Position numbers and translations under genes: made by a program. From positions 124,001 to 188,000 of the forward strand of contig JAQGNY010000053.1 of NCBI GenBank assembly GCA_028293825.1: 64,000 bases of DNA, in the 5' to 3' direction. Source of the stretch: Verrucomicrobiaceae bacterium. Its GTDB lineage: Bacteria; Pseudomonadota; Gammaproteobacteria; Pseudomonadales; CAMLJR01. Positions 40,131 to 51,314 of the stretch are shown here, one piece after another. The notes beneath the pieces were generated by a model. The model was not told the origin of the DNA and made no database searches. It saw nothing but the letters and a program-made list of their open reading frames with translations. Position 1 is the stretch's first letter, and the number at the start of each line of letters is the position of its first letter.

Positions 40131-42013
40131 GCGCTTTTGCGGTCGAGCAGGCCGCGCTTTTTTAAATAGATGAGTAACAGCGACACCGCCGCCGCCGTGA
40201 CGCCAGGCGTACGCGATGCCTGCGCCAGCGTTTCCGGCTTGGCGTTATTCAATTTCTGTTTGACTTCGTTGGACAGTCCTTCGACGCCGGTGAAATCAAG
40301 ATCCAGCGGCAGGCGCATATTTTCGTAATGGCGCAGCCGCGAAATTTCTTCGGCCTGGCGCTCGATATAACCGGCGTATTTGATTTGAATCTCGACCTGC
40401 TCGGCGACTTGCGGGTCGGTCGCGGCCGTGCCTTTCAGCGTGGAGATATCGGCGTAGCTCAGCTCGGGGCGTTTCAGTAAATCGTGCAGGCTGTATTCGT
40501 GCGTCAGCGGCAGTTCGAGTAGCGGCAGCAATTGCGCCGCCTCGGCCGAATTCGGCTGAATCCATGTGCTGGCGAGACGCTGTTGTTCGCGCTCGATGGC
40601 TTCGCGTTTTTCGCAGAACTGGCGCCAGCGTTCGTCGTCGATCAAACCGAGTTTGCGGCCCTGCTCGGTCAGACGCAGATCGGCATTGTCCTCGCGCAGC
40701 AGCAACCGGTATTCGGCGCGCGACGTGAACATGCGATATGGCTCGCGCGTGCCGAGTGTAATCAAATCGTCGACCATCACGCCGATATACGCTTCGTCGC
40801 GACGCGGCGACCACGCATCGCGCTCCAATGCTTGCAAACCGGCGTTGATACCGGCCAGCAAACCCTGCGATGCCGCTTCTTCGTAGCCGGTGGTGCCGTT
40901 GATTTGGCCGGCGAAGAACAGGCCTTTCAGATAACGTGTTTCCAGCGAATGCAACAAATCCTGCGGGTTGAAATAATCGTATTCGATGGCGTAGCCGGGG
41001 CGCGTGATGTGCGCGTTTTCGAAGCCTTTGATCGAGCGCACCAACGCCAATTGCACATCGAACGGCAGGCTGGTGGAAATGCCGTTCGGATACAGTTCGT
41101 GCGTGTTCAGGCCTTCCGGTTCGATGAAAATCTGGTGCGAACCCTTGTCGGCGAAGCGATGGATTTTGTCTTCAATCGACGGGCAGTAGCGCGGACCAAT
41201 GCCTTCGATCACGCCGGTATACATCGGTGAGCGGTCGAGACCGCCGCGAATAATTTCATGGGTCTGCGCGTTGGTATGCGTCATCCAGCAGCAGGTCTGC
41301 TCGGGATGTTCCGCCGCCGAGCCGAGAAAACTCATCACCGGCACCGGCGTGTCGCCCCACTGCTGCTGCAGGCCGTCGAAGTTTACCGAGCGCGAGTCAA
41401 TCCGCGGCGGTGTGCCGGTTTTTAATCGATCGACGCGCAATGGCAATTCGCGCAGACGCTGCGCCAACGCGATCGAGGGCGGATCGCCAGCGCGGCCGCC
41501 AGAATGATTATCTAGGCCGATATGAATTTTGCCGCCTAGGAAAGTCCCGGCGCACAACACCACGGTTTTGGCGAAAAAGCGGATGCCGGTCTGCGTTACC
41601 GCGCCGAGCACGCGCTCGCCTTCGACGATCAGATCGTCAACCGCCTGTTGAAAAATGGTGAGATTCGGCTGGTTTTCGAGAATCGCGCGGATCGCCGCTT
41701 TGTACAAAATCCGATCGGCCTGGGCGCGTGTAGCCCGCACCGCCGGGCCTTTGCTGTTGTTCAATACGCGAAATTGAATACCGCCGCGATCGGTGGCGGT
41801 GGCCATGGCGCCGCCCAGCGCGTCGACTTCCTTGACTAGGTGGCTTTTGCCGATGCCGCCGATGGCCGGATTGCACGACATTTGGCCGAGCGTTTCGACG
41901 TTGTGGGTCAGCAACAGCGTTTGGCAGCCGAGCCGAGCCGCAGCCAGGCACGCCTCGGTGCCGGCATGGCCGCCGCCGATCACGATAACGTCAAAGCGCT
42001 GTGGATAATCCAT
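40127..42013 (-). CDS. mnmG: tRNA uridine-5-carboxymethylaminomethyl modification enzyme MnmG (GidA)
   Basis: FAD-dependent partner of MnmE in forming mnm5/cmnm5 on wobble U34, 628 aa. N-terminal FAD fold [43 protein letters not shown] is the signature. Here it is separated from mnmE by a 5-kb insertion. Confidence 0.98.
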   Translation of the reverse strand: MDYPQRFDVIVIGGGHAGTEACLAAARLGCQTLLLTHNVETLGQMSCNPAIGGIGKSHLVKEVDALGGAMATATDRGGIQFRVLNNSKGPAVRATRAQADRILYKAAIRAILENQPNLTIFQQAVDDLIVEGERVLGAVTQTGIRFFAKTVVLCAGTFLGGKIHIGLDNHSGGRAGDPPSIALAQRLRELPLRVDRLKTGTPPRIDSRSVNFDGLQQQWGDTPVPVMSFLGSAAEHPEQTCCWMTHTNAQTHEIIRGGLDRSPMYTGVIEGIGPRYCPSIEDKIHRFADKGSHQIFIEPEGLNTHELYPNGISTSLPFDVQLALVRSIKGFENAHITRPGYAIEYDYFNPQDLLHSLETRYLKGLFFAGQINGTTGYEEAASQGLLAGINAGLQALERDAWSPRRDEAYIGVMVDDLITLGTREPYRMFTSRAEYRLLLREDNADLRLTEQGRKLGLIDDERWRQFCEKREAIEREQQRLASTWIQPNSAEAAQLLPLLELPLTHEYSLHDLLKRPELSYADISTLKGTAATDPQVAEQVEIQIKYAGYIERQAEEISRLRHYENMRLPLDLDFTGVEGLSNEVKQKLNNAKPETLAQASRTPGVTAAAVSLLLIYLKKRGLLDRKSA

Positions 42014-42519
42014 CGCCGCGTACCTGAAAAGTCTGGTGGGAAAAGGCCGCCGATTATACGGCGACGGCTTCGATGCGCAAGGAGTTGTTGAATTTTTCGT
42101 CAGAGGGTTTTGTTAATGTTATTAATTAAATATTTAATGGTTTAGAGATAGATATATAACAGTAATGTAGTAATTATTAGGGTCCGCTAAATCTGTTTAA
42201 AAGTCTATTTAACTTATATTTTTCAAATAATTAGGTTAATGATAACCGACGGGAAATACGCTTGGCCCAACCTGTATGACAGGGCTAATTGATGTGGATA
42301 GAAAAGCTGTCGCCAATGATCGAAGCCAAAGTTGCCGGGCATTTTTGCTAGTTTCCAATGGACTGTGCACAGATCTATGCATTGACATTGCCCACAGTCA
42401 GCCATAGTTTTCGATAACGGCATTAAGTGCTGTATTAGCTGTGCATAACTTCCGCACAAGATGTGATTAACCCTGTTGAATTGAATTTCAGACGGTTGCA
42501 TCGACCGCGATGATTAAAG
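42014..42519. other. AT-rich spacer with E. coli-like oriC layout
   Basis: Next to mnmG (gidA), as E. coli oriC. An AT-rich tract (about 42110-42240) lies on the mnmG side, then DnaA-like boxes: 42440-42448 (complement reads TTATGCACA, fits TTATNCACA), 42293-42301 (CTATCCACA, one mismatch) and weaker 42363 (CTGTGCACA). GATC sites at 42318 and 42371. The 92-codon minus frame here shows no family. A fossil or secondary origin is possible; evidence is thin. Confidence 0.4.
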
Positions 42520-44412
42520 CTAGGAATTGGGCTGCAGCCAGCGCTGCATTTTTTCGCGCAGAATTTGCATCGTCACCGGCTTGCTCAGATAGTCGTTCAT
42601 GCCGGCGGCAAGACACCTTTCGCGATCTTCAATCATTGCATTGGCGGTTAACGCGACGATCGGAATGGTCGCTAATGCCTGCCGCTCGTCGCGTCTAATT
42701 CGCTGCGTGGTTTGGTAGCCGTCCATTTCCGGCATCTGGCAATCCATCAGGATCAAATCGAACGGATGCTGTTCGAGTATTTCCAGCGCCTCGATACCGT
42801 TGTTAGCCGACTTCACTTGCAGGCCCATGCTTTCGAGCATGTTGCACACCACCATCTGATTGATGGCGTTGTCTTCGACGATCAGCACATTGGCTTTGGG
42901 CAATGGTAGTGGCACATCGGTTTTCAGTTCGCGTGAGGCATTGTTGCGCGCATTGGTACTGAACTTAACGCGGAAGGTCGAACCGCGGCCCGGTGCGCTG
43001 CTCAGATCGATGGTGGCATTCATCAACTCGCATAACTTCTGCACGATGGCCAACCCGAGACCCGAGCCGCCGAAGCGGCGCACGGTCGAGCCATCGGCCT
43101 GACGGAACGGCTGAAATATCAGTTTCTGTTTATCCGGTGGAATGCCGATGCCGGTATCGACCACGGCCAACTCCACGCTCAGCGATTGCTCGTCGTTCCA
43201 TTCGCAATGTGTGAGCAATTGCACGGAGCCGGCGAAGGTGAATTTCAATGCATTGCCGAGCAGGTTGACGATGATCTGCCGCAGCCGCGCCGGATCGACC
43301 AGGATGCGCACTTCGCGCAATTTGTCGTCGATTTGGGTGTGCAAGGTCAGATGCTTTTGCTGCGCGGTCAGGCTAAACGAATTAACGATCTGTTCGAGCA
43401 AGGTGCCGACATCGACATAAATCGGTTCGAGCTGCATAAGGCCGCGTTCGATGCGCGAAAAATCCAACACGTCGTTGACGACGGTCAATAGATGTTCGGT
43501 CGAATCGATGGCGATGCCGACGTACTGCGTTTGCTGCGGATCGAGCGCGGTGTATTTCAACAACTCGAGCATGCCGAGCGCGCCGTTCATCGGCGTGCGC
43601 AATTCATGACTCATCGTGGCCAGAAATTCGCTTTTGGCGTCGTTGGCTTGTTCGGCGGCGATGCGGGCCTGTTCTAACTGCTGCAAATTTTCCTGTAAAC
43701 GCGCCTGGCTTTTTCCGAGTGCCACGGCCATCTGGTTGACCGCGTTTTGCAGAATGCCGATTTCGCCGATGCCGTTTTCGACCACCCGCACCGATAGGTC
43801 GCCGCTGGCGATAGTGACGGTGGTGTCGGTCAATGCGCTGATTGGCCGCGCCAGTCGTTTACCCAAGAACCACACCAGGCCGATGCCGAGCAATAACATC
43901 GGCGTGCCGACTAACGCGCTGATCGCAATCGCATGGTTGCGGCTGGCATTGATGCCGCGTCGCGACAGAGCGATTTCAATATGGCCGATCGATGTGCCGG
44001 CGTGAAGATTGGCGTCGTCGCTGGCGAGCTGATCTTCAACCGCGATCGGTTCCATTTTGATATCGGAATTAAAGACATCGACATTTTGTGCGAGCGGTGT
44101 ATTGCCGATGGTAACCAACAAATGTTGATTGGCGTCCCACACGCGAATGGTGGCCACAGGGTCGTTAATCGAGCGCATTAACAGCGTGCGCAGCTGTTCC
44201 TGATTTCCGGTTAATACCGCGAACTCGCTCGCCACGGCCAATTGATTGACGAGTAGATTGCCGTGTTCGTGTTGCATGTTTTCTTGATCGTTGAGACGCG
44301 CGCTCAACAAAAAACTAAATATGACAATGTATAAGCCCAGCATTGGCAATGTGCTGAGCAACACGATTTGCTGCGCAATTTTTAGCGTTTTCCAATTCGA
44401 TTTAACAACCAT
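42520..44412 (-). CDS. Hybrid sensor histidine kinase/response regulator
   Basis: 630 aa inner-membrane sensor. Two membrane helices (about 16-38 and 163-183) bound a periplasmic domain of ~125 residues; then HAMP ([15 protein letters not shown]), HisKA with His269 in [15 protein letters not shown], HATPase_c ([23 protein letters not shown]) and a C-terminal receiver with the phospho-acceptor Asp in [12 protein letters not shown]. BarA-like overall. The ATG at 44412 has GGGGGAG at 7 bp and overlaps the end of the upstream gene. Third gene of an operon with a binding protein and a TonB-dependent receptor, so it may sense the imported ligand. No output-domain protein is adjacent. Confidence 0.92.
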   Translation of the reverse strand: MVVKSNWKTLKIAQQIVLLSTLPMLGLYIVIFSFLLSARLNDQENMQHEHGNLLVNQLAVASEFAVLTGNQEQLRTLLMRSINDPVATIRVWDANQHLLVTIGNTPLAQNVDVFNSDIKMEPIAVEDQLASDDANLHAGTSIGHIEIALSRRGINASRNHAIAISALVGTPMLLLGIGLVWFLGKRLARPISALTDTTVTIASGDLSVRVVENGIGEIGILQNAVNQMAVALGKSQARLQENLQQLEQARIAAEQANDAKSEFLATMSHELRTPMNGALGMLELLKYTALDPQQTQYVGIAIDSTEHLLTVVNDVLDFSRIERGLMQLEPIYVDVGTLLEQIVNSFSLTAQQKHLTLHTQIDDKLREVRILVDPARLRQIIVNLLGNALKFTFAGSVQLLTHCEWNDEQSLSVELAVVDTGIGIPPDKQKLIFQPFRQADGSTVRRFGGSGLGLAIVQKLCELMNATIDLSSAPGRGSTFRVKFSTNARNNASRELKTDVPLPLPKANVLIVEDNAINQMVVCNMLESMGLQVKSANNGIEALEILEQHPFDLILMDCQMPEMDGYQTTQRIRRDERQALATIPIVALTANAMIEDRERCLAAGMNDYLSKPVTMQILREKMQRWLQPNS

Positions 44413-45319
44413 CGCCACACTCCCCCACTTGATTCTGCAACCGTGCGGTCAGTGTTTTTTCGTCCTGGACGGCAAGTCCTAATGAAGCGGCAACTTGCGG
44501 ATTTATCGCCACGCGATACGCGCGCGGGTATTGCGGTCGCGGCAATTTTTGGCTGCGTAGAAATACGCCGACCATTTCTACCAGTTGCTGCATGTATTGA
44601 TCGGGTGCGGTGTAACACGAAGCGAGACTGCCGGCGCTGACAAAGCTGCGCGCTGGGCCGATGAGAAATTTTCCGCGACGATATGTCGTCAATAAAATAC
44701 TGCGGATGGTATCGGCGTTGTAAATGGTGGCGTCGTCGACACCGAGCAGTACGTCGCTGTCCAACATGAGCTGCGATAAATATTTTGGCCAATCGATTTT
44801 ATCTTCGATATCGATGGTTTGAATTTCAAGTTTGCTGCTGCGTTCGAGTTCCGCGAGTGGCTGCGGTAGATTGCGATGACCGGTGACAATGCCGACATGA
44901 TGCAAATTTGGCATCAACATTTTCGCCAGTTGAAGTTGTCGTGCTAACGGTTGATCGCGATACAGTGCGGTGACTTTGTCATCGTTGCGCAAATGAGCCA
45001 GATAAGCAGTGGAACTCACATAAAATGCCAACGTCGCCGCGTAATTATTTTTTTCGGTGGCGAGCCATGGCAATAAATTATCGCTTAGTGCAATAAGCAA
45101 AGTGTTTTGGGTATCGCTACTATTTTTGTTATCGGCGGTGCGGATATTTACCGGAATGGCTGCTGACTGTTGTAGCGCGTGCTGAATACCGCCGGCTAAA
45201 TCAGCCAGTGCGGCGTTGTCCGCTGGGATTACGACATCGATACGGGCGATGACTGCTTCGCCGCTTGCCGGTAAACACACCGGCAACCACAGCAGCAAAA
45301 TTAAAAACATCCGTTTCAA
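44402..45319 (-). CDS. ABC_sub_bind-type periplasmic protein
   Basis: 305 aa with a signal peptide ([17 protein letters not shown]). The rest resembles the PF04392 ABC transporter substrate-binding family (two alpha/beta lobes; [15 protein letters not shown], then [20 protein letters not shown]). No ABC permease or ATPase is nearby, so it probably feeds the sensor kinase rather than a transporter. Overlaps the kinase start by 11 bp. A CxxxxC at the end (GECGDGC) is unusual. Confidence 0.8.
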   Translation of the reverse strand: MKRMFLILLLWLPVCLPASGEAVIARIDVVIPADNAALADLAGGIQHALQQSAAIPVNIRTADNKNSSDTQNTLLIALSDNLLPWLATEKNNYAATLAFYVSSTAYLAHLRNDDKVTALYRDQPLARQLQLAKMLMPNLHHVGIVTGHRNLPQPLAELERSSKLEIQTIDIEDKIDWPKYLSQLMLDSDVLLGVDDATIYNADTIRSILLTTYRRGKFLIGPARSFVSAGSLASCYTAPDQYMQQLVEMVGVFLRSQKLPRPQYPRAYRVAINPQVAASLGLAVQDEKTLTARLQNQVGECGDGC

Positions 45320-45345
45320 GTTTTCATTCCTTTGTTCCTTAAGTC

Positions 45346-47298
45346 CTAAAAACTCAAATCTACGGACACTAGGAAACGGTTGGGACTGTCATAAGTATTA
45401 TCAGTAAAATAATCCGAATATTTATAGAAATAATGTTGGACAGCGGCGCTCACCGATAAGTTATTCGTGAACAACCGCAACTGTTTGGTAATGCGCGAAT
45501 CCCAACGCGATAATTTGGTGGCGTTAACTGGGTACGCAAAATAATAAAACGAAGACAACGACAGACCATCGCCCAGTGCGTACATTATTCCCGCACTGCC
45601 GGCGTGACGCGGCGTCAGCGTTTGTTCGTTGTAGGCATTGGCGATATCGGTGGATGACGAAGCGTGCGAATTAATTTGCGCATAGTTGATGTGAATGTGC
45701 AGCGGTTCGATCGGATGAATATTTAATTCAGTTTCAAAACCGGTTTGATTCAGCGACGTACTGTTGGTCGGTATCAGGTTCGCATTGGTTAAATTTTCGC
45801 TGATCAAATGCGTTAAGTCGTCATTAAATATTTTCGCGTCGAGTTCGAGCGCACCGCCGAACCACAGTCCGTAGTAACCGAATTCGCGCGAACGAATGTG
45901 TTCTTCAGTCAAGTCGCCTAACGATTTTTTAAACGGTCTTATGAACGGGTCCGGAATTAAATTGGGCGGTGAAATTTTAGTCGCGGTGTAATTCCAATTT
46001 AAATTATTTTCGTAAAGATCCGGCGTGCGTATCGCTTCGGAATAAACGAGACGGAAGGTCTGCGTTTTATCGGGTGCAAACAATAATGCGAGGCGCGGTG
46101 AAAAATCCGAGCCGCCGTGTTCCTGCTTTTCTTCGGAGCCCGCAATGGTTGCCGTCCATTGCGGTAAAAAGCGGTATTCGAAATTGCCGAATAATTGATA
46201 ACTGTTCAGATCGATGGTGCCGGCGTAAAACGTTTGCGAATCGACGTGCTTGCGTTGGAAGTGCGTGCCGGTAACCAGCTTCACGTCTTTGCTGCTGAGC
46301 CACGTATCCTGCAAATCGAAATCAACACGGGTGTTTTGCGAGTTGTCGTTGATATCGCCGCAAATAATTACGCCGAAATTTTCGCAGGTGCGATATTCGG
46401 ATACGTACTGTGTGCGCGAATAATCCAGCTGCCACTTTATTGAATTTTTATCCGATAAAAAAACCTGCGAATTAACACTGCCGTAATAATCCTTCACCCA
46501 GATGTCGGGCGGGATGACATTTGGGGGGTTGAGATCATCGGTTTTAATACCGTTCTTGTAGCCGAATTGAAAGCCGATGTTCCAGCTGTCGGCGGGCGTC
46601 AGCAACCAACGCCCGTTAATAAAATGCGCGTCTTTCGAATCGTTGCGCTCGTCGCCGCGCTGACGTGTGTCGAAACCGTTATCGCGGCGTTTCCCCAATG
46701 TCACGCGATAACTCGAATCCTGCAAATTGCCGGACGTGGACGCGTAATAATTTTCGGTGCCACTGGAACCGTAAGTGGCTTTCACGCGCAGACGTGCGCT
46801 GTCGTCCGGGTGCTTGGTGATGATGTTGATAATGCCGAGAAAGGCATTGGCTCCGTACGCGGCGGTGTCGGGTCCGCGCGTTACTTCGATGCGTTCAATA
46901 TCTTCGATCGCAATCGGAATGTCGCTCCACTCGATGGTCGCGAGACCCGCTTGGTACACCGAGCGGCCATCGATCAACACTTGCATGCGGCGACTGTTGC
47001 GCCGATTGGTGCCGTGGTAACTGACCACGTAATCCCAACCGGAACGCGCGCTGACCACCATGCCGGGCACCAGGCGCAACAATTCTGGCAGCTCGCGCAC
47101 GCCGGCAGCGGCGATAAGTTCGTGATCGATAACAGTGACGCTGGCGGGAACTTCGGTGCGCGGTTGTTTCAGGCGCACCGGCGTCAACACTTCCGGCACC
47201 GGAATCGATTCGAGTTGGGAGTCGTCGAGGTCGGCGCCGTAACTCGGAGCAGTCAGCGAAAATGAAACAACAGCAGTGAGGGCTAATGACTTTCGCAT
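45346..47298 (-). CDS. TonB-dependent outer-membrane receptor
   Basis: 650 aa. Signal peptide (ALTAVVSFSLTAPSYGAD), plug domain (PASVTVIDHELIAAAGVREL, ...VLIDGRSVYQAGLATIEW, IERIEVTRGPDTAAYGANA) and a beta-barrel ending in FLVSVDLSF with terminal Phe. The plug type resembles colicin-I/vitamin-B12-like receptors. No riboswitch or Fur box was seen upstream, so ligand is open. First gene of the operon with the binding protein and hybrid kinase. Confidence 0.93.
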   Translation of the reverse strand: MRKSLALTAVVSFSLTAPSYGADLDDSQLESIPVPEVLTPVRLKQPRTEVPASVTVIDHELIAAAGVRELPELLRLVPGMVVSARSGWDYVVSYHGTNRRNSRRMQVLIDGRSVYQAGLATIEWSDIPIAIEDIERIEVTRGPDTAAYGANAFLGIINIITKHPDDSARLRVKATYGSSGTENYYASTSGNLQDSSYRVTLGKRRDNGFDTRQRGDERNDSKDAHFINGRWLLTPADSWNIGFQFGYKNGIKTDDLNPPNVIPPDIWVKDYYGSVNSQVFLSDKNSIKWQLDYSRTQYVSEYRTCENFGVIICGDINDNSQNTRVDFDLQDTWLSSKDVKLVTGTHFQRKHVDSQTFYAGTIDLNSYQLFGNFEYRFLPQWTATIAGSEEKQEHGGSDFSPRLALLFAPDKTQTFRLVYSEAIRTPDLYENNLNWNYTATKISPPNLIPDPFIRPFKKSLGDLTEEHIRSREFGYYGLWFGGALELDAKIFNDDLTHLISENLTNANLIPTNSTSLNQTGFETELNIHPIEPLHIHINYAQINSHASSSTDIANAYNEQTLTPRHAGSAGIMYALGDGLSLSSFYYFAYPVNATKLSRWDSRITKQLRLFTNNLSVSAAVQHYFYKYSDYFTDNTYDSPNRFLVSVDLSF

Positions 47299-47435
47299 GG
47301 ATGATTGCTATCGAGTGAGTGGTGTAATCCGGTTTCGTTGTCGACTTTCCGTAGCAGTGACAATGATAGACCATGCGGATTTGTTTTCGGCAACGTACGC
47401 AACTTGCCCCGCTTTTATTTGTCGTTGCAAAACCG

Positions 47436-48803
47436 TTATTTGCCGATACAGAAACTCGAAAATATATGGCCGAGCAAATCGTCCGCGCTGACCGCGCCGG
47501 TGATTTCGCCAAGCGCAATTTGCGACAGCCGCAGATTTTCCGCGACCAACTCACCGGCGCTGTTGTTCAATTCGCGCTGGGCTGTTTGCAAAAAGTTGAG
47601 TGCGCGTTGCAGCGCATCGATGTGGCGGCGCCGCGCCAGAAAAGTATCTTCGTTATTGTTTTGATAGCCGACGCTGGTTTTCAAATGCTGGCGCAGCAGA
47701 TCGATACCGGCGCCGGTTTTCGCGCTGAGTGTAATAACGGTAGGCACGCCGTCTTTTTTATCGATCGGCTGATGCGACAGGTCGCATTTGTTGCGCACAT
47801 GCGTCACCGGTTTATCGCGTAAATTCGCGGCGATATCGGCCGGCACCAATGCGCTAAGTTCAACTGTTAGAGCGAGCTGGCTGTCGCTGACCAATAAAAT
47901 ATGATCGGCGTTTTCGATTTCTTTCAGCGCGCGCCGAATGCCCTCGCGCTCCACTTCGTCGGCGCTGTCGCGCAGGCCGGCGGTATCGATGATATGCAGC
48001 GGCAAGCCGTCGATTTGAATATGTTCGCGCAGCACGTCGCGGGTAGTGCCGGCGATGGGCGTGACGATGGCGCTGTCTTTGCCGGCCAGCGCGTTCAATA
48101 AACTGGATTTGCCGGCGTTCGGCGCACCGGCGATCACAATCGTCATGCCTTCGCGCAGTAGCGCGCCTTGATTGGCGCTGCGCAAAATCGTTTCGAGTTG
48201 TTCTAACAGCTTGGATATGTCGCCGGCGATTTTGCCCTCGCCGAGAAAATCGATTTCTTCATCGGGAAAGTCGATAGCCGCTTCGACATAAATGCGCAGC
48301 TGTGTCAGCTGCTGCACTAGGCCGTTAATTTGCGCACTGAATTGACCTTGCAGCGAACGCAACGCCGAGCGCGCCGCTTGCTCGGAAGCGCTGTCGATCA
48401 GATCGGCAATCGCTTCGGCCTGGGCCAGGTCGATTTTGTCGTTCAGAAATGCGCGCTCGCTAAACTCGCCGGCGCGCGCCAGACGTGCGCCGAGTCGAAT
48501 AATTTCACGCAGCAGGCAGTCGAGAATGACGGGGCCGCCATGGCCTTGTAGTTCGAGCACATCTTCGCCGGTGAACGAATGCGGGCCGGGAAAATAAAGC
48601 GCGATGCCTTGATCGAGAACTTGCGGTTCGGCGCTGCGCTCGAAGAAGCTGCCGTAATGCGCAACGCGCGGCGTTAATTCCTTGCCGACGACGCTGGCCA
48701 TCACCGCCCGCGCGAGTGGACCAGAGATGCGGACAATGCCAACACCGCCGCGACCGGGTGGCGTAGCGATGGCGGCGATGGTGTCAGTGCTGAGAGTCGA
48801 CAT
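47436..48803 (-). CDS. mnmE: tRNA modification GTPase MnmE (TrmE)
   Basis: Partner of MnmG in wobble-uridine modification, 455 aa. N-terminal formyl-THF-binding domain, G domain ([25 protein letters not shown]), C-terminal CIGK that carries the essential Cys. Its usual partner gene mnmG lies 5.4 kb downstream rather than adjacent. Confidence 0.98.
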   Translation of the reverse strand: MSTLSTDTIAAIATPPGRGGVGIVRISGPLARAVMASVVGKELTPRVAHYGSFFERSAEPQVLDQGIALYFPGPHSFTGEDVLELQGHGGPVILDCLLREIIRLGARLARAGEFSERAFLNDKIDLAQAEAIADLIDSASEQAARSALRSLQGQFSAQINGLVQQLTQLRIYVEAAIDFPDEEIDFLGEGKIAGDISKLLEQLETILRSANQGALLREGMTIVIAGAPNAGKSSLLNALAGKDSAIVTPIAGTTRDVLREHIQIDGLPLHIIDTAGLRDSADEVEREGIRRALKEIENADHILLVSDSQLALTVELSALVPADIAANLRDKPVTHVRNKCDLSHQPIDKKDGVPTVITLSAKTGAGIDLLRQHLKTSVGYQNNNEDTFLARRRHIDALQRALNFLQTAQRELNNSAGELVAENLRLSQIALGEITGAVSADDLLGHIFSSFCIGK

Positions 48804-48811
48804 AGATAAAG

Positions 48812-48836
48812 AAAAGGCCGGGATGTCCGGCCTTCA
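48812..48836 (-). terminator. Terminator between yidC and mnmE
   Basis: On the minus strand AAGGCCGGA / TCCCGGCCTT stem then TTTTCTTT, just after the yidC stop. Confidence 0.8.
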
Positions 48837-48850
48837 GTCTAACGTAACGG

Positions 48851-50512
48851 TTAAGGGGTTTTGATGATGCGTTTGGTGATGACATATTGCTGCGCGATCG
48901 ACAGCATATTGTTTACCGCGTAATACAGAACCAGACCGGCCGGGAACCATAAAAAGAAGAACGTGAACATCACCGGCATCCACTGCATCACTTTGGCCTG
49001 CATCGGATCGGGCGGCGGCGGATTCAGTTTTTGTTGGATGAACATGGTTGCGCCCATCAACAGCGGCAGCACGTAGTACGGGTCCATTGCCGACAGATCT
49101 TTGATCCATAAAATCCACGGCGCGTGACGCAGTTCGACGCTTTCCAGCAGCACCGAATACAGCGCCAGAAACACCGGCATTTGCACAAGCACCGGCAGGC
49201 AACCGCCGATCGGGTTGATCTTCTCCGTCTTATACAGGCTCATCATTTCCTGCGATTGCTTCTGCTTGTCGTCGGCGTAACGCTCGCGAATTTCAACCAG
49301 TTTCGGCTGCACGCGGCGCATGTTCGCCATCGAGATATAGGCTTTCGCGTTGAGCCAGAAGAACGCTGCTTTAACCATCAGCGTTAACACCATGATCGAC
49401 CAACCCCAGTTGCCGAGCAGACCGTGGATTTTGGTGAGCAGCCAGAACAGCGGCTGCGCGATGGGCGATTGCCAGCCGTAATCGACGCTTAAATCGAGGC
49501 CGGGCGAAATGGTACGCAGGCGGTACTGGTCCTTCGGTCCGGCATAGAAATGCGCGACAAAATCGGCGCTGCTATTCGGCGCCACACTTTGCGTCGGGCC
49601 GGTGAACGAAGCCACGTTGATACCGTTGAGCGCGTTGGTGGCGTATTGAATCGGTTGATCCGCTGCCGGCACCCACGCGCTGAGAAAATAATGCTGTACC
49701 AATGCGATCCAGCCGCCCTGCTGTTGCAGCTTTAATGGCGTAGTGGCGATGTCCTTGAATTTGATCTTGTGATAGCCGTCGTTCTTGGTCGAAGTCGGAT
49801 CGGTGCGATTGATCGCGAAACCCATAAAGGAGCTGACGCCGAAGCCGCCGCTGAACACACTCGGGTCTTCACTGCTGTCGCGCTTGAGCTGGCCGTAGAG
49901 CGAGCCCTGCCATGCGGTATCGCCGTGGTTTTCAACATGGTAAGCAACATCGACTAGATAATTGCCGCGATGCAGCGTGAAGGTTTTGGTGACGATCAGG
50001 TGTTGCTCGGTTTCGATCGTCAACGCGACGGTCAACGCATCGGCGCCTTCTTTCAATTCAAAATTGTCGCCGCTGCTTTGATAAAGCGGTCTGGCGCTAG
50101 TGCGGCTGAGGCCGACCAACTCGCTCTTCGCCACATAGTCGCGCTTGGCGCTTTGCTCTAGCAGCACGAATGGCTCGTTAGGCGTTTCCAGCTTCGCGCT
50201 GTACTGAGGCAGTGCCGCGTAGACAATGTCGCCGCCTTCGCGATCGATTTGAATATCGAGCACGTCGGTGCGCACGCGCACCAGGCGATTGGCCTCGGCT
50301 TTCGATTCAGCGACAGTCGTCGCCAGTGCGTTGGCAGAGGCCGGCACATCGGCAACGTTGCCGCCGTTGGCTGCGGTTGCGCCAGGAATGGCCGGTGCGG
50401 AAGCCGCAATCGGGGCGTCGGCATGATGCTGCCGAAAGCTCACCCATTCGGTCATCAACATGAAAGACAGCACGACTATCGCGGCGGTCAAAAGATAGCG
50501 TTGGATATCCAT
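48851..50512 (-). CDS. yidC: Membrane protein insertase YidC
   Basis: Inserts inner-membrane proteins alone or with SecYEG, 553 aa. N-terminal signal-anchor (YLLTAAIVVLSFMLMTEW), a large periplasmic beta domain, and the conserved five-helix core (LNAKAYISMANMRRVQPKL, IGGCLPVLVQMPVFLALY). Ends the rpmH-rnpA-yidD-yidC operon. Confidence 0.98.
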   Translation of the reverse strand: MDIQRYLLTAAIVVLSFMLMTEWVSFRQHHADAPIAASAPAIPGATAANGGNVADVPASANALATTVAESKAEANRLVRVRTDVLDIQIDREGGDIVYAALPQYSAKLETPNEPFVLLEQSAKRDYVAKSELVGLSRTSARPLYQSSGDNFELKEGADALTVALTIETEQHLIVTKTFTLHRGNYLVDVAYHVENHGDTAWQGSLYGQLKRDSSEDPSVFSGGFGVSSFMGFAINRTDPTSTKNDGYHKIKFKDIATTPLKLQQQGGWIALVQHYFLSAWVPAADQPIQYATNALNGINVASFTGPTQSVAPNSSADFVAHFYAGPKDQYRLRTISPGLDLSVDYGWQSPIAQPLFWLLTKIHGLLGNWGWSIMVLTLMVKAAFFWLNAKAYISMANMRRVQPKLVEIRERYADDKQKQSQEMMSLYKTEKINPIGGCLPVLVQMPVFLALYSVLLESVELRHAPWILWIKDLSAMDPYYVLPLLMGATMFIQQKLNPPPPDPMQAKVMQWMPVMFTFFFLWFPAGLVLYYAVNNMLSIAQQYVITKRIIKTP

Positions 50513-50518
50513 ACGGCG

Positions 50519-50770
50519 TTATACCTTGGACTGAGGATCAGAAGGATGACAGTGGCAATGTGGTACTGGATCGTAGCCACCCGGATGAAAAGGATGGCAG
50601 CGCGCGAGTCGGCAACTAGCAAGCCAGACTCCGCGAAAAGCGCCGTGCGTACGGATAGCCTCGGCGGCGTATTCGGAACAACTGGGATAAAAGCGGCAGC
50701 GCACGCCGAGAAAAGGACTGATGCACCAGCGATAGGTCTTGATCAACGCAAGGAGCAGCCGGCCGAGCAT
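50519..50770 (-). CDS. yidD: Membrane insertion efficiency factor YidD
   Basis: 83 aa. The family core is [27 protein letters not shown], Cys-rich, ending [12 protein letters not shown]. Sits between rnpA and yidC, 4 bp after rnpA and 6 bp before yidC; helps YidC-dependent insertion. Confidence 0.96.
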   Translation of the reverse strand: MLGRLLLALIKTYRWCISPFLGVRCRFYPSCSEYAAEAIRTHGAFRGVWLASCRLARCHPFHPGGYDPVPHCHCHPSDPQSKV

Positions 50771-50773
50771 GTC

Positions 50774-51157
50774 CTACTCCTTCGTCTGTTTGCGCGCTTT
50801 GCGCTGCAGTTGTCGCCACAGGTTTGTAAGCAATTCATGCAGAGCGGGATTATCTAACTTATCGAGCCCGCCGCGCGCCAACACAATGATATCGAGGCTG
50901 GCCTCGGTATCGGCGTCAATCGGCAATTGATGACGAAAGCTTTCGCGGGTGATGCGCTTGATTCGATTGCGCGCCGAAGCGCGGCGAACATTTTTTTTCG
51001 CAATCACTAAACCCAGGCGAGCGTATTCAAGCTCATTGGGTCGCGCCAGAATCAACAACTCTTTGCTGGAAACCCGCAACGCCGCGGCATCGAAGACGCG
51101 TTTGAAAGCCGCAGGATTCAGCAGGCGTTGGGCTTTGGAAAACGCAAAGCTTGCCAC
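50774..51157 (-). CDS. rnpA: Ribonuclease P protein component RnpA
   Basis: Protein subunit of RNase P, 127 aa. The RNR motif AKKNVRRASARNRIKR and FSKAQRLLNPAAFKRVF are diagnostic. GTG at 51157 (ASFAFSKAQ) gives the family start 22 bp after rpmH; no Shine-Dalgarno, so it is probably coupled to rpmH translation. The open frame to 51268 overlaps rpmH and was rejected. Confidence 0.94.
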   Translation of the reverse strand: MASFAFSKAQRLLNPAAFKRVFDAAALRVSSKELLILARPNELEYARLGLVIAKKNVRRASARNRIKRITRESFRHQLPIDADTEASLDIIVLARGGLDKLDNPALHELLTNLWRQLQRKARKQTKE

Positions 51158-51179
51158 CGTGCCGGCGCAATTAGTCGCC

Positions 51180-51314
51180 TTATACAGCGAGGCGATGACG
51201 ACCCTTCGCGCGGCGACGCGACAGCACTTTGCGGCCGTTAGCGGTAGCCATACGAGCACGGAAGCCATGGACGCGTTTGCGCTTCAGATTGCTGGGCTGA
51301 AAGGTTCTTTTCAT
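51180..51314 (-). CDS. rpmH: 50S ribosomal protein L34
   Basis: 44 aa, too short for many gene finders. [20 protein letters not shown] and the end [13 protein letters not shown] are the L34 sequence. First gene of the rpmH-rnpA-yidD-yidC operon, transcribed away from dnaA. Confidence 0.98.
   Translation of the reverse strand: MKRTFQPSNLKRKRVHGFRARMATANGRKVLSRRRAKGRHRLAV

Noticed and set aside
42223-42501. 92-codon minus-strand open frame between the kinase and mnmG
   Set aside because: No family-like motif and it spans the AT-rich, DnaA-box-containing spacer; likely chance.
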